From contig CAVPEB010000008.1 of NCBI GenBank assembly GCA_963702765.1, forward strand, positions 1-64,000: 64,000 bases of DNA, given 5' to 3'. Shown here piece after piece: positions 1 to 7,629 of the stretch. The first letter of the stretch is position 1; every line of letters starts with the position of its first letter. The position numbers and the translations under genes are program-made. Source of the stretch: DATMNR01 sp963702765. Lineage in GTDB: Bacteria; Chloroflexota; Ktedonobacteria; Ktedonobacterales; Ktedonobacteraceae. The notes below the pieces were generated by a model, which was not told the origin of the DNA, did not search any database, and worked only from the letters and a program-made list of their open reading frames with translations.

Positions 1-1060
1 GCGTGGATCTACCTGGAGCCGACGGTTCCTGGGGCCCATCCTCTTGAGGCCCTGGCACTAGCCCTTGCCGAAGGTTGCCTGACAGGAGTCTGCTCTCGAT
101 TTGCCAGGATCTGGAAGAGGATTTAGCAAGAGGCTTCAACCAACTGGCCACGACAATCACACACGGTCAGCAGACACGGGTGCTGCTGCGCGTGGACCAG
201 TCCAAGGAACTGTTCACCCAAAATGAGCGCGCAAGCAGAGCGGGAGCAGTTCCTGGAGTTGATCGCAACGGCGCTCAGTGAACCCCGAGGTCCGGTCGTC
301 GTCATCCTGACTTGCGAGCGGACTCCTACGACCGCGTGCTGAATTCCTCCATTTTGTGTCCGCTGATTGAGCATCACCAGCCATAGTACCCCCCATGAAC
401 ATGAGGAGCTGCGCATGGTGATCGAGCAACCGGCTCAGCTTCCCGACGTGCTACCCACCTTTGAGGGGGACCTGGTAGGCGATCTGCTTTTCGAGACGCA
501 GGGAGCCCCAGGCGTTACCGCTCTTAGAATTCGCGCTCGAACAGCTCTTTCAGCCGGCGGTGTGGCCACCAACTCACGCTCGAAGCCTATCAGGAGATCG
601 GCGGAGTCAAAGGTGCCCTGGTCAGACAGGCCGAGTCCACCTATGCGTCGCCGCCATCTGAGGAGCATCGCAGATTGGCACGGACGCTGTTCTTGCGTTC
701 GATTGAGCCAGGTGCCAGGAACAGGACAGGACGCGCCGCCGTGCAACCCACTCCGAACTGGAGCTTGCCGATCCCAAGGAAATGGTTCTGCTCGAGGAAG
801 TCAGCGAGGCTTTTATTCGAGCGCGTTTGGTGACTAGCACGACCGTGGCAGGGACCGCTGTGTTGGAGGTGAGCCACGAAGCCCTGATCCGGGGATGGCC
901 TCGCCTGGCCAGTTGGTTGCTCGAAGCACGCGAGGATATCCTGTTGCAACAGACGATCAGCGAAGACGCCACGAAGCCGGCACGGACGGGGCAAGGAAAG
1001 AGATCGTCTCTATCGTGGCCATCAACTGGTGGAAGCACAGGCCGGGCCAAACGCAACAGT
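1..1060 (+). pseudogene. Degenerate STAND-type NTPase, 5' part (cut by window edge)
   Basis: Pieces of one protein appear in different plus frames with stops and shifts between them. A Walker-B-like segment LLRVDQSKELFT lies near 185-220. It continues in another frame as AEREQFLELIATALSEPRGP (about 235-295), then LRADSYDRVLNS (about 315-350), then EELRMVIEQPAQLPDV (about 403-450), then GGVKGALVRQAESTYASPPS (about 600-660). Near 987-1047 the expected GKERDRLYRGHQLVEAQA is in yet another frame than the sequence on either side, which implies two compensating indels. These segments follow the order seen in nSTAND1 proteins of filamentous actinobacteria and ktedonobacteria (family knowledge). I infer a multiply frameshifted, dead NTPase domain. 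The N-terminus lies beyond the window. GC is visibly higher than in the neighbouring block. Confidence 0.72.
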
Positions 1061-2305
1061 CCAAGCAGAAACGAACTGGCCTTTCTGCATGCCAGCCAGC
1101 GCAGACGTCGCCAGTTTGGCATCAGTGTGCTGGCCATTGTGCTGGTGCTTTTCGCAACGGCAGGGCTGGCAGGCTGGTTCAGCTTGGATCAACCTCCCCT
1201 ATCCCCCACACGGGTGACCACCCTGCAAGACAATACAACAGGATCGCTGCGCTGGGCGATCGCGAACGCCCCTGCGGGAAGCACCATCACCTCCGATAGC
1301 AGCTTACACGGGACGCTTCAATTAACCGATTTGCTGCAGGTAACTAGCAAACAGCTCTCCATTCGAGGTCCAGGAGCAGGGCTCTTAACCATGAGTGGGG
1401 ACTTAAATGATGAGTTTGGCATCGCGGTATCGCCGACTGGCTCAGTCACTATTGTTGGTCTGGCGTTCACGTCCAGTCTCCTCTATAATGTTGGGACATT
1501 GACCTTGATCAACAGCACGATCTCGGGCAATACAGCATTAGTTTTCCCCAGTGCATACAACTATGCATCTAACGGCAAACGTGGAGGTGGCGGCATCTAC
1601 AACGATGTGGGAGGGACGCTGACCCTCATCAGGAGCAAGGTCTCGCGAAATAGGGCTAATGGGAGTGGTGGTGGCATCTTAAATAATGCAGGGAAGTTGA
1701 CCCTCATCAACAGCACCGTCTCTGGTAATCTGGCTGACAGCGGCGGTGGCGTCACCAACGATAATGGGACACTCAGGCTGATCAACAGCACCATCTCGGA
1801 TAATAGAGCTGAGCGATCCGGTGGGGGTATCCTCAACGCTACTACGGCTTCCCAGATGGAGATGATCTTTAGCACCACCTACGGCAATACCAGCGGCGAG
1901 AGTGGTGGTGGTATCTGGAACGGCGCTACCAACAGCGCAAGCCAACTGGTGATGAAAAATAGCCTTGTCGCGGGCAACACGTCTCCCGCTGGTCCAGATA
2001 TTCTGGGACCGCTCACCTCGCAAGGCTATAATCTCATCGGGGACACGAAGGACACGACGTTTGCTCCTAGCCCGCTTCATGGGACCGACCTCTTGCAGGT
2101 GGCACCCTCGGCTCTGAGGATTGATCCTCAGTTGAGAGACAATCATGGAGCAACCCAAACCCATGCCTTGCTTCCCGACAGTGTGGCCATTGACCGCATC
2201 CCTCTCGGCAACTGTCGAATCCAGGATATCACGACCGACCAGCGAGGGGTGCGACGACCACAAGGAGTGGCATGCGATATCGGTGCGTATGAGCTGCTGA
2301 AGTAG
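782..2305 (+). CDS. STAND C-terminal remnant + TM + beta-helix (choice-of-anchor type) protein
   Basis: This is the longest open stretch of the broken gene (507 codons from an ATG that has no clear ribosome site). Residues 1-60 match the end of an STAND module (VSHEALIRGWPRLASWL). Residues about 61-90 are out of frame relative to the family. Residues 112-133 form one membrane helix (FGISVLAIVLVLFATAG). The rest is a right-handed beta-helix built of about 20-residue rungs such as GTLTLINSTISGN, GKLTLINSTVSGN and GTLRLINSTISDN, and ends in the DQRGVRRPQG..CDIGAYE signature of choice-of-anchor proteins. The intact ancestor would place an NTP-driven sensor inside the cell and a beta-helix outside. 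The beta-helix could still be expressed, but as it stands this is probably the 3' part of a pseudogene. Confidence 0.65.
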   Translation: MVLLEEVSEAFIRARLVTSTTVAGTAVLEVSHEALIRGWPRLASWLLEAREDILLQQTISEDATKPARTGQGKRSSLSWPSTGGSTGRAKRNSPSRNELAFLHASQRRRRQFGISVLAIVLVLFATAGLAGWFSLDQPPLSPTRVTTLQDNTTGSLRWAIANAPAGSTITSDSSLHGTLQLTDLLQVTSKQLSIRGPGAGLLTMSGDLNDEFGIAVSPTGSVTIVGLAFTSSLLYNVGTLTLINSTISGNTALVFPSAYNYASNGKRGGGGIYNDVGGTLTLIRSKVSRNRANGSGGGILNNAGKLTLINSTVSGNLADSGGGVTNDNGTLRLINSTISDNRAERSGGGILNATTASQMEMIFSTTYGNTSGESGGGIWNGATNSASQLVMKNSLVAGNTSPAGPDILGPLTSQGYNLIGDTKDTTFAPSPLHGTDLLQVAPSALRIDPQLRDNHGATQTHALLPDSVAIDRIPLGNCRIQDITTDQRGVRRPQGVACDIGAYELLK

Positions 2306-2486
2306 CTTTTTGGGAGCGATGAAGACGAAATGAAAGGCAAGTCCTGCAGAGAAGAAAACTGCAACAGGAGCTTTTTACAGACAACGGCTGTCACATCGGC
2401 TGACATATGCAAACGGCTAGCCGATGAGTTGGCTCCAGAGGCTGTTTGAGAGGGGCAGGCGCCTGAGTAGGATTATATCATACTGT

Positions 2487-3251
2487 TCATGAGGTATGGT
2501 TATTGTCCTGAAGCGATTTTACTTCCTCGCTGCTAAGATAGCGCCACTTTCCTACTGGCAAAACTCCCAATTCTATTGGCCCAATACCAACACGCGATAG
2601 TTCCAGCACAGGATGGCCGACCGCCGCAAGCATGCGGCGTACCTGTCGCTTGCGGCCCTCGTGAATGGTGAGTGAAAGCCAGCAATCAGAGCCTTCCTTC
2701 CTCAAAAGCCGTATCTCTGCTGGCGCGGTTTTATGGCTACGTCCTTGATCTTCTACGATTGTTACGCCATTACGCAGTACTTGTAACGAGTTTTCAGATG
2801 GACATCCTTTAACCAGTGCTTGATAATGCTTTTGCATAGAGTAGCGGGGATGGGTTAAATGCAGAGCGAAGTCTCCATCGTTTGTCAGCAAGAGCAAACC
2901 ACGCGTATCGATGTCAAGGCGCCCGACAGGATACACACGCAAAGAGTGTAATTCAGCAGGCAGCAGTTCTACTACAGTAGGGCGGCCCTGTGGATCATGC
3001 GCAGTTGAGACATATCCTGTGGGTTTATGCAACATCAGATAGACATGCTTGGAAGTAGTAGGAACTGGTTTACCATCAACTAGCACGATATCCATATCAG
3101 GATGTATGCGCGTTCCCTGAGTTGTGACGGTAACACCATTCACCTTCACGCGACCAGCGGCAATCAATTCTTCAGCATGACGCCGTGAAGCTATACCAGC
3201 ATGTGCAAGAAAGCGTGAGAGTCGTTCGCCGGAATCTTGTTCTTGTATCAT
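2487..3251 (-). CDS. rluB: RsuA/RluB-family rRNA pseudouridine synthase
   Basis: Converts uridine to pseudouridine in rRNA; the family members act on 23S (RluB) or 16S (RsuA). An S4 RNA-binding domain occupies residues 1-60 (RLSRFLAHAGIASRRHAEEL). The synthase domain follows, with the catalytic aspartate in GRLDIDTRGLLLLTNDGD and the C-terminal EGRKRQVRRMLAAVGHPV motif. Length (254 aa) is normal. I chose the ATG at 3251 because AGGAAG lies 9 bases upstream and this start avoids overlap with the preceding gene. An upstream ATG at 3281 would overlap that gene and lacks a site. It is the last gene of a minus-strand cluster with the DUF2851 and coiled-coil genes. RluB rather than RsuA is a best guess. 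Confidence 0.88.
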   Translation of the reverse strand: MIQEQDSGERLSRFLAHAGIASRRHAEELIAAGRVKVNGVTVTTQGTRIHPDMDIVLVDGKPVPTTSKHVYLMLHKPTGYVSTAHDPQGRPTVVELLPAELHSLRVYPVGRLDIDTRGLLLLTNDGDFALHLTHPRYSMQKHYQALVKGCPSENSLQVLRNGVTIVEDQGRSHKTAPAEIRLLRKEGSDCWLSLTIHEGRKRQVRRMLAAVGHPVLELSRVGIGPIELGVLPVGKWRYLSSEEVKSLQDNNHTS

Positions 3252-3253
3252 AT

Positions 3254-4441
3254 TCACACTTCCTGCTTTCCGATGAGACATTCATGGCATCTTTTTTCAC
3301 GGCAAGCCTGTGCATAGATGTAGTGTAGCCCTTGCTGCTGGCACGCACCTTTCGGCTCGCTCTTCAAAAGGAGCTGTTTGCTCATCGAACGAGTAATCTG
3401 GTTCGATGAAAGACCAGGATAGGTTCTATAAAGATTTCGAGCTGATTCAGAAAGGGCAGGACAGTTCTCTTTTTGAGCTACTGCTGTGGCAAATGGTAAC
3501 ACAATGTTGCAAATAAGTATATCGGTTCGCTTAGTGCCGAGTCCATGGAAGATATTCCGTAATTGGTACATTTGATGGGCACTATCTGTAGATGCAGGTA
3601 ATAAAATCTGGCGAAATGTTTCCCATGCACCTGTATTACGCCATCGTTCTACCAGCGTATGTAGCATTTGCAGGCGACCGGCATCCAGGGGAGAAGGTTT
3701 GGGAGCCCGTCCAAGTGGCTCTGGTATAGCTTTTGTTGCACCGATCAGGCTCAGTCCGGCTGCACGAAAAAAGGCTCGATCACGCCCAAAGCCCAATCCT
3801 TCAGCGAGTGCAGGAATCAGGCACACATCATACATGTTGAAAATGTCAGAGGGTTGAGTATTACTGAGTATTTCGGAAAAAACCTGTGCCTTCGTATCAA
3901 AGCGTAGCATGCCAGCCAGCATGAATAAAGAAGTCCGCTCCACTTCGCGTAACTGCGCAAGTACGTGATGGCAAGGCCACTCCGCGGGTCGATAGCCGTG
4001 AGTTGTTGGGAATACATCGTTGATCGAGCATGTGGGAATGACAGTTCCATCTTGACGCTGTGTTGGCAGGCTGTTGTCACACATCAGCACAATGTGCAGC
4101 ACGACGTTGTTATAACGCCTATCAGTATGGTGCTGGTGAGCAACCCAATCCGTGGCTCGAATGTGAATTTCGACATCTCCGATAGTATATTCAGCTCCTG
4201 GATTTGCAGCAGTATTATCTGTTTCTGGGTGATGTGTGGTAAAACTCAGGATGACGTCTCGAATATCAGGTCCATACGAACCACCTGGACGTCCCGCGTA
4301 AATGAGCTGACACTTTTCACCACTGGTTAAAGGCAGGCTGATGTTGAGAGGAAGCGCCCACCAGCGACGAGCAATGTCTTCTTCATATACATGCGTGCTT
4401 GATAGAGATATGCCTTTCTCAAAGACACAGGTAGCGTTCAC
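3254..4441 (-). CDS. DUF2851 family protein
   Basis: A 395-residue protein with the DUF2851 hallmarks GPDIRDVIL, GDVEIHIRATDW and YNNVVLHIVL in its first 125 residues, and a C-terminal YAQACREKRCHECLIG cysteine cluster that could bind metal. The molecular function of the family is unknown. It starts with GTG, and the stop of the upstream coiled-coil gene overlaps this start by four bases (GTGA), so the two are probably translationally coupled. The downstream pseudouridine synthase begins two bases after its stop, which makes a tight three-gene unit. No membrane segment or signal peptide is seen. Confidence 0.82.
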   Translation of the reverse strand: MNATCVFEKGISLSSTHVYEEDIARRWWALPLNISLPLTSGEKCQLIYAGRPGGSYGPDIRDVILSFTTHHPETDNTAANPGAEYTIGDVEIHIRATDWVAHQHHTDRRYNNVVLHIVLMCDNSLPTQRQDGTVIPTCSINDVFPTTHGYRPAEWPCHHVLAQLREVERTSLFMLAGMLRFDTKAQVFSEILSNTQPSDIFNMYDVCLIPALAEGLGFGRDRAFFRAAGLSLIGATKAIPEPLGRAPKPSPLDAGRLQMLHTLVERWRNTGAWETFRQILLPASTDSAHQMYQLRNIFHGLGTKRTDILICNIVLPFATAVAQKENCPALSESARNLYRTYPGLSSNQITRSMSKQLLLKSEPKGACQQQGLHYIYAQACREKRCHECLIGKQEV

Positions 4442-5349
4442 TCCATCTCCTGTGCCTGAGTATGTGGAATCTTACCTGTTGTATTAGGCTCATTACCGGC
4501 AACCTCTTGTTCTTCTTCACTTAATGAGTCGCTGCGATCGACAGTAGCGTAGGCCATGCCTTCGGCAACTTCTGCCTCTGCTTCTGCATTGATTGCTGCG
4601 GCGAGCGCTTGCTCTTCGGTTGCCTCGGCATCTGCGAGTGAAGCCTGTGTCTTTGTTACTTCGCGCTCTGCCTCTCGCAAAGCATGTTCAGCTTCCTCAC
4701 CTGTCAAAAGATCGTTTCGTATCGCGACACGGATCTCACCCAGTGCTTCCTCCGCCATTTGAGCTTGCCTGCGAACCTCTCTTGTGCGAGCGCTACTTGC
4801 TTCCGCCAGAGCTTCGGCGGCAGCAGCTCGTTCAGCAGCGATTTCCGCAATTGTGACGGCAGTGATCGCTTCTACAAACTCTTCCTCTGCCTCGATCTCA
4901 GCTACTTCTGCTGCTTCCAGGCTAACATTGGTTTTCTCGTTTAGCGCTGTTGCACGTGCCGCGGCTGTGCGGATATTTTCCTCGGTGGCAGCGGCAGCGT
5001 TGCGTGCTTCTCTGACGAAGTCTGTTGATGCGAGAGCGTTGCCAGATGGAACTTGAATGCTGGATGAAGGAGGAGTGTATTGTGCCCATGCAGGGATTTC
5101 GATTTCAGTTGAAGGCTTTTCAGGGTTGACTTGAAGATCATCTATTTGTTGCCGCACAAGTGTCAAGCGTCCTTCAATGAGCTGCACGCGGGCCATGCGT
5201 TTCTGTAAACGTTCCTCAGAGCGATGGTAGCGTTCTAAAGCTTTTGTCTGAGCCTGCTGTGCCTCTTTTAGCCGCTCGAGAACGCGCTGCTCTTTTTTTT
5301 GTAACTTTTTACTCAAATTCTTCGAATGATATGCTGTCTTCTCGGTCAT
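4438..5349 (-). CDS. Alanine/glutamate-rich coiled-coil protein, unknown function
   Basis: I do not recognise a family. The 303 residues are a basic start (MTEKTAYHSKNLSKKLQKK), a first coiled coil (about 15-75), a proline/serine linker (about 76-105) and a long Ala/Glu-rich coiled coil (about 108-270) ending in an acidic disordered tail. There is no signal peptide or membrane helix, so it is likely a cytoplasmic structural or scaffold protein. CGGAGG lies 10 bases before the ATG, a strong ribosome site. It heads the unit with the DUF2851 gene (4-base overlap) and the pseudouridine synthase. The low-complexity sequence makes distant homology hard to judge by eye. Confidence 0.7.
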   Translation of the reverse strand: MTEKTAYHSKNLSKKLQKKEQRVLERLKEAQQAQTKALERYHRSEERLQKRMARVQLIEGRLTLVRQQIDDLQVNPEKPSTEIEIPAWAQYTPPSSSIQVPSGNALASTDFVREARNAAAATEENIRTAAARATALNEKTNVSLEAAEVAEIEAEEEFVEAITAVTIAEIAAERAAAAEALAEASSARTREVRRQAQMAEEALGEIRVAIRNDLLTGEEAEHALREAEREVTKTQASLADAEATEEQALAAAINAEAEAEVAEGMAYATVDRSDSLSEEEQEVAGNEPNTTGKIPHTQAQEME

Positions 5350-5372
5350 GTCATCTTTCCTCCGAGTTAAAG

Positions 5373-5420
5373 AAAAAACCGTATCCCTGCTAAAATTATC
5401 CCATATCCGACAAGGGATAC
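5373..5420 (-). terminator. Rho-independent terminator after the radC-type gene
   Basis: Read on the minus strand, GTATCCCT and AGGGATAC (complements of 5413-5420 and 5381-5388) form an 8-bp stem with a loop of about 24 bases, followed after GG by six T's (complement of 5373-5378). It sits about 150 bases downstream of the gene ending at 5568 and just before the coiled-coil gene. Confidence 0.6.
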
Positions 5421-5567
5421 AGTTAAGAATGAAGAAATATTATTTGTGCGTGGTCGATTGACGGGTTATATTCATGAACGCTTTACCCACCCTGTTTTGC
5501 GCTGACTGCTATTGAGAATACATTTTATGTTTGCAGTTGCGGAAAGTTGCATTAGCACTTGCAATAA

Positions 5568-6323
5568 CTACCAGCGTAACCGCTCTTTTAAACTGACGAA
5601 ACGTTGATTGCCTATTACAAGATGATCAACCAGTTCAATGTCGAGATGCTGACCTGCCGCGACCAGTTGCTGTGTTACAGCAATATCTTCTGGAGATGGA
5701 GTGGGATCACCGCTCGGATGATTGTGGCAAATAATGATTGCAGGGCAATTGCGTATGACAGCTGGTCGATAGACTTCAGCGGCACGTAACACAGAGCTAT
5801 TGACGGTTCCCTGATAACGACTAATGTTTTCTACGACCCGGTTTTTGGTATCGAGAACAAGAATGCGCATCTGTTCGTGATCGAGAAACGCCATTTCCAT
5901 CATCACAAGATTAGCAGCATCGGCAGGCGATTTGATCTGATACTTCTCATCTAGCTGCGACAGACTGAGACGTCGACCGATCTCCAACGCAGCTTTCAGT
6001 TGAGCTGCCTTTGCCATTCCAAGTCCGTATTCTTTACACAACTCCATAAAATCTGCCCGCATTAATCCTCCCAGACCACCGAATTTCGAGAGCAGTATGC
6101 CAGATAATTCAATGACATTGTTGCGTGTAGTGCCTGTGCGCAAGATGATCGCGAGCAATTCAGCGTTTGAGAGCGCCTGAGGGCCATGATTTTGTAAGCG
6201 TTCGCGCGGGCGTTCATCGGTTGGGAGATCGTGTACAGTGGGATGATACTCAATTTTTGTAGTGAAGGTGTTTGGAAAAGGAATGACATTCTCAGTGTCG
6301 CTACTAATTTCGGTTGTCTGCAT
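5568..6323 (-). CDS. radC: RadC/YeeS-type JAB1/MPN metalloprotein
   Basis: A 251-residue protein of the RadC family. The N-terminal helix-hairpin-helix part begins near LPTDERPRERLQNHGPQALS and includes SNAELLAIILRTGT. The C-terminal MPN domain holds the JAMM metal-binding pattern HNHPSGDPTPSPED plus an upstream glutamate. Named for DNA repair, but its biochemical role is unsettled. The ATG at 6323 has AAGGAG 11 bases upstream. The frame stays open further upstream, but there it overlaps the terminator of the next gene and its sequence is unlike the family, so I rejected that extension. It is monocistronic, with a terminator on each side. Confidence 0.9.
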   Translation of the reverse strand: MQTTEISSDTENVIPFPNTFTTKIEYHPTVHDLPTDERPRERLQNHGPQALSNAELLAIILRTGTTRNNVIELSGILLSKFGGLGGLMRADFMELCKEYGLGMAKAAQLKAALEIGRRLSLSQLDEKYQIKSPADAANLVMMEMAFLDHEQMRILVLDTKNRVVENISRYQGTVNSSVLRAAEVYRPAVIRNCPAIIICHNHPSGDPTPSPEDIAVTQQLVAAGQHLDIELVDHLVIGNQRFVSLKERLRW

Positions 6324-6420
6324 TAAAGATGCATCTCCTTGTAATTGTAATATCACAACAGTACAGGGAGTTCTTGAAAAAAGCAATAGGTAAAATGAGA
6401 AAACAGCCAGTGAAATACAT

Positions 6421-6464
6421 AAAAAGAGAGTTCCAGAGGTCAAAGAACTTCTGGAACTCTCTTT
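6421..6464 (-). terminator. Strong hairpin terminator of the transporter/secreted-protein operon
   Basis: 6423-6437 and 6450-6464 are a perfect 15-bp inverted repeat (AAAGAGAGTTCCAGA) with a 12-base loop. On the minus strand it is followed by a run of T's. It lies just past the stop at 6481 of the secreted protein and within the upstream region of the radC-type gene. Confidence 0.8.
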
Positions 6465-6480
6465 GAAAAAAGCTGCTTTT

Positions 6481-7215
6481 CTAGCCCAGGGCGGAGATAT
6501 TGCCAGCCAATACAAGGCTATCGCCTGCAGCGCAAGGCAACAGGCTGTTGGGGCCAATTCCAGCTTGAGCAACATAAAACTTACCATTAAAGGCATTTCC
6601 AAGTTTTGCGTTCAACGTCCGCTGAATTTGCTTGTTGTAGCTGTTGAGGGGAAATGAGAACAGGTTGAAAATGTTGAGGTTGGTGCTTAATACGTATAGC
6701 ACCAGGTTTCCACCCGCTGCCCCAGGAGCCACTGCGGTATCAGCAGTGCCAATATTGAGGCCGCTCCAGTAAATATCAGAAAGGATATGAATATTGCTCC
6801 CTTGAACGACGATGCGTACGTTCTTGGCAGTGAAGCTGCTGCTGACAGGCATAGTGCCAATACTACTACCCAGTGAGGATAACGAAGTCGCGGGAACTTC
6901 GATAAAAGCATTGCCACTGCCTGTTACAGGCTGCTTATATGCAGTGGTCGAGACATTTGAAGTGAGAGGTTGCACCTGTGAAGAGGCTTGCCCTAAGGCA
7001 ACCGGAAATTGCAGATTTAAAGCCAGCGCCGAACTGCCGCAACCAGGGGTTGAGTATATGGAATTTAACGAGCCGAGTGGCATGTGGAAGGTGGTTAGAG
7101 GACCGTTGACAAGCGATGGACTTCCGTTCATGGGAAATGCGCTTACCTGTGCCGTAGACGAATTGAGCACGCTGAATTTGATGAGCATACTAGAAGTTGA
7201 TAGCTTGTGGATCAC
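6481..7215 (-). CDS. Secreted protein, C-terminal part (separated by a frameshift)
   Basis: Open frame of 244 codons that continues the protein encoded at 7190-7606. The natural continuation starts near MLIKFSVLNSSTAQVSAF; the codons before it merely overlap the other frame. It is rich in Ser, Thr, Asn and Gly with alternating hydrophobics, as in beta-rich extracytoplasmic domains, and ends before a strong terminator. No ribosome site lies at its first codons, so independent translation is unlikely. Removing one T from CTTCT near 7190-7195 would give NSSMLIKFSV and join the halves. Family not recognised; general resemblance to extracytoplasmic lipid-binding DUF2993-like domains is only a guess. 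Confidence 0.55.
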   Translation of the reverse strand: MIHKLSTSSMLIKFSVLNSSTAQVSAFPMNGSPSLVNGPLTTFHMPLGSLNSIYSTPGCGSSALALNLQFPVALGQASSQVQPLTSNVSTTAYKQPVTGSGNAFIEVPATSLSSLGSSIGTMPVSSSFTAKNVRIVVQGSNIHILSDIYWSGLNIGTADTAVAPGAAGGNLVLYVLSTNLNIFNLFSFPLNSYNKQIQRTLNAKLGNAFNGKFYVAQAGIGPNSLLPCAAGDSLVLAGNISALG

Positions 7216-7606
7216 CTGGATAAAGACTGAGACGCAATTTCATTGCCAGCCCACCCGGTTGCGGATAGAGACTCTCCAGCGCAGCAGAAGGTTGAATAAG
7301 GGTGGTTGCCATCTCGGTTGCCCAGCCTTGATCCTTAGCGGGTAACGAACTGACAGTGTTAGAAATGGCTGCATTCACGGCGCCAGGAATTTGCTGGTCG
7401 ATGCGATTTTGAAATGTAGAAGCAAGGCTACCTGTTGTCAGATAGACGATTGCATTGAGAGATGAACTATTTGCTTGCCCGGGTGTTTGTGACGTATGTT
7501 GCATAGCGTGATTTGCTGCTAGAGCAGGAGACATAAAGGCGACTCCCAGAACTAGCACCGCCAGAGCCAGTATCCAACCCAACCGCAATATGTGTAAACG
7601 CTTCAT
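7190..7606 (-). CDS. Secreted protein, N-terminal part with signal peptide (frameshifted)
   Basis: Starts at an ATG with AGGAG six bases upstream. Residues 1-30 are a clear signal peptide (MKRLHILRLG, hydrophobic core LALAVLVLGVAF, cleavage near ALAANHA). The mature part resembles a helical-then-beta extracytoplasmic domain and runs into a TAG right after SLYPGDPQAINF. The next frame takes over with a coherent continuation, so the complete protein would be about 370 residues. It is the second gene of an operon behind the DHA2 transporter (23-base gap), whose own C-terminus carries an extracytoplasmic domain. A role in lipid or cell-envelope handling with the transporter is inference. Confidence 0.6.
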   Translation of the reverse strand: MKRLHILRLGWILALAVLVLGVAFMSPALAANHAMQHTSQTPGQANSSSLNAIVYLTTGSLASTFQNRIDQQIPGAVNAAISNTVSSLPAKDQGWATEMATTLIQPSAALESLYPQPGGLAMKLRLSLYPGDPQAINF

Positions 7607-7629
7607 TTTTTTCTCCTCAGGAGTATGAC

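Noticed and set aside
1490..1900. CRISPR-like short repeats
   Set aside because: The repeated ATCAACAGCACC-type units are in-frame beta-helix rungs of variable spacing and sequence, not repeat-spacer arrays.
2306..2486. Gap between the beta-helix gene and the pseudouridine synthase
   Set aside because: No gene, tRNA or convincing terminator could be seen there.
6324..6602. Upstream extension of the radC-type frame
   Set aside because: Runs into the terminator and 3' end of the neighbouring gene and encodes hydrophobic noise; the ATG at 6323 has AAGGAG.
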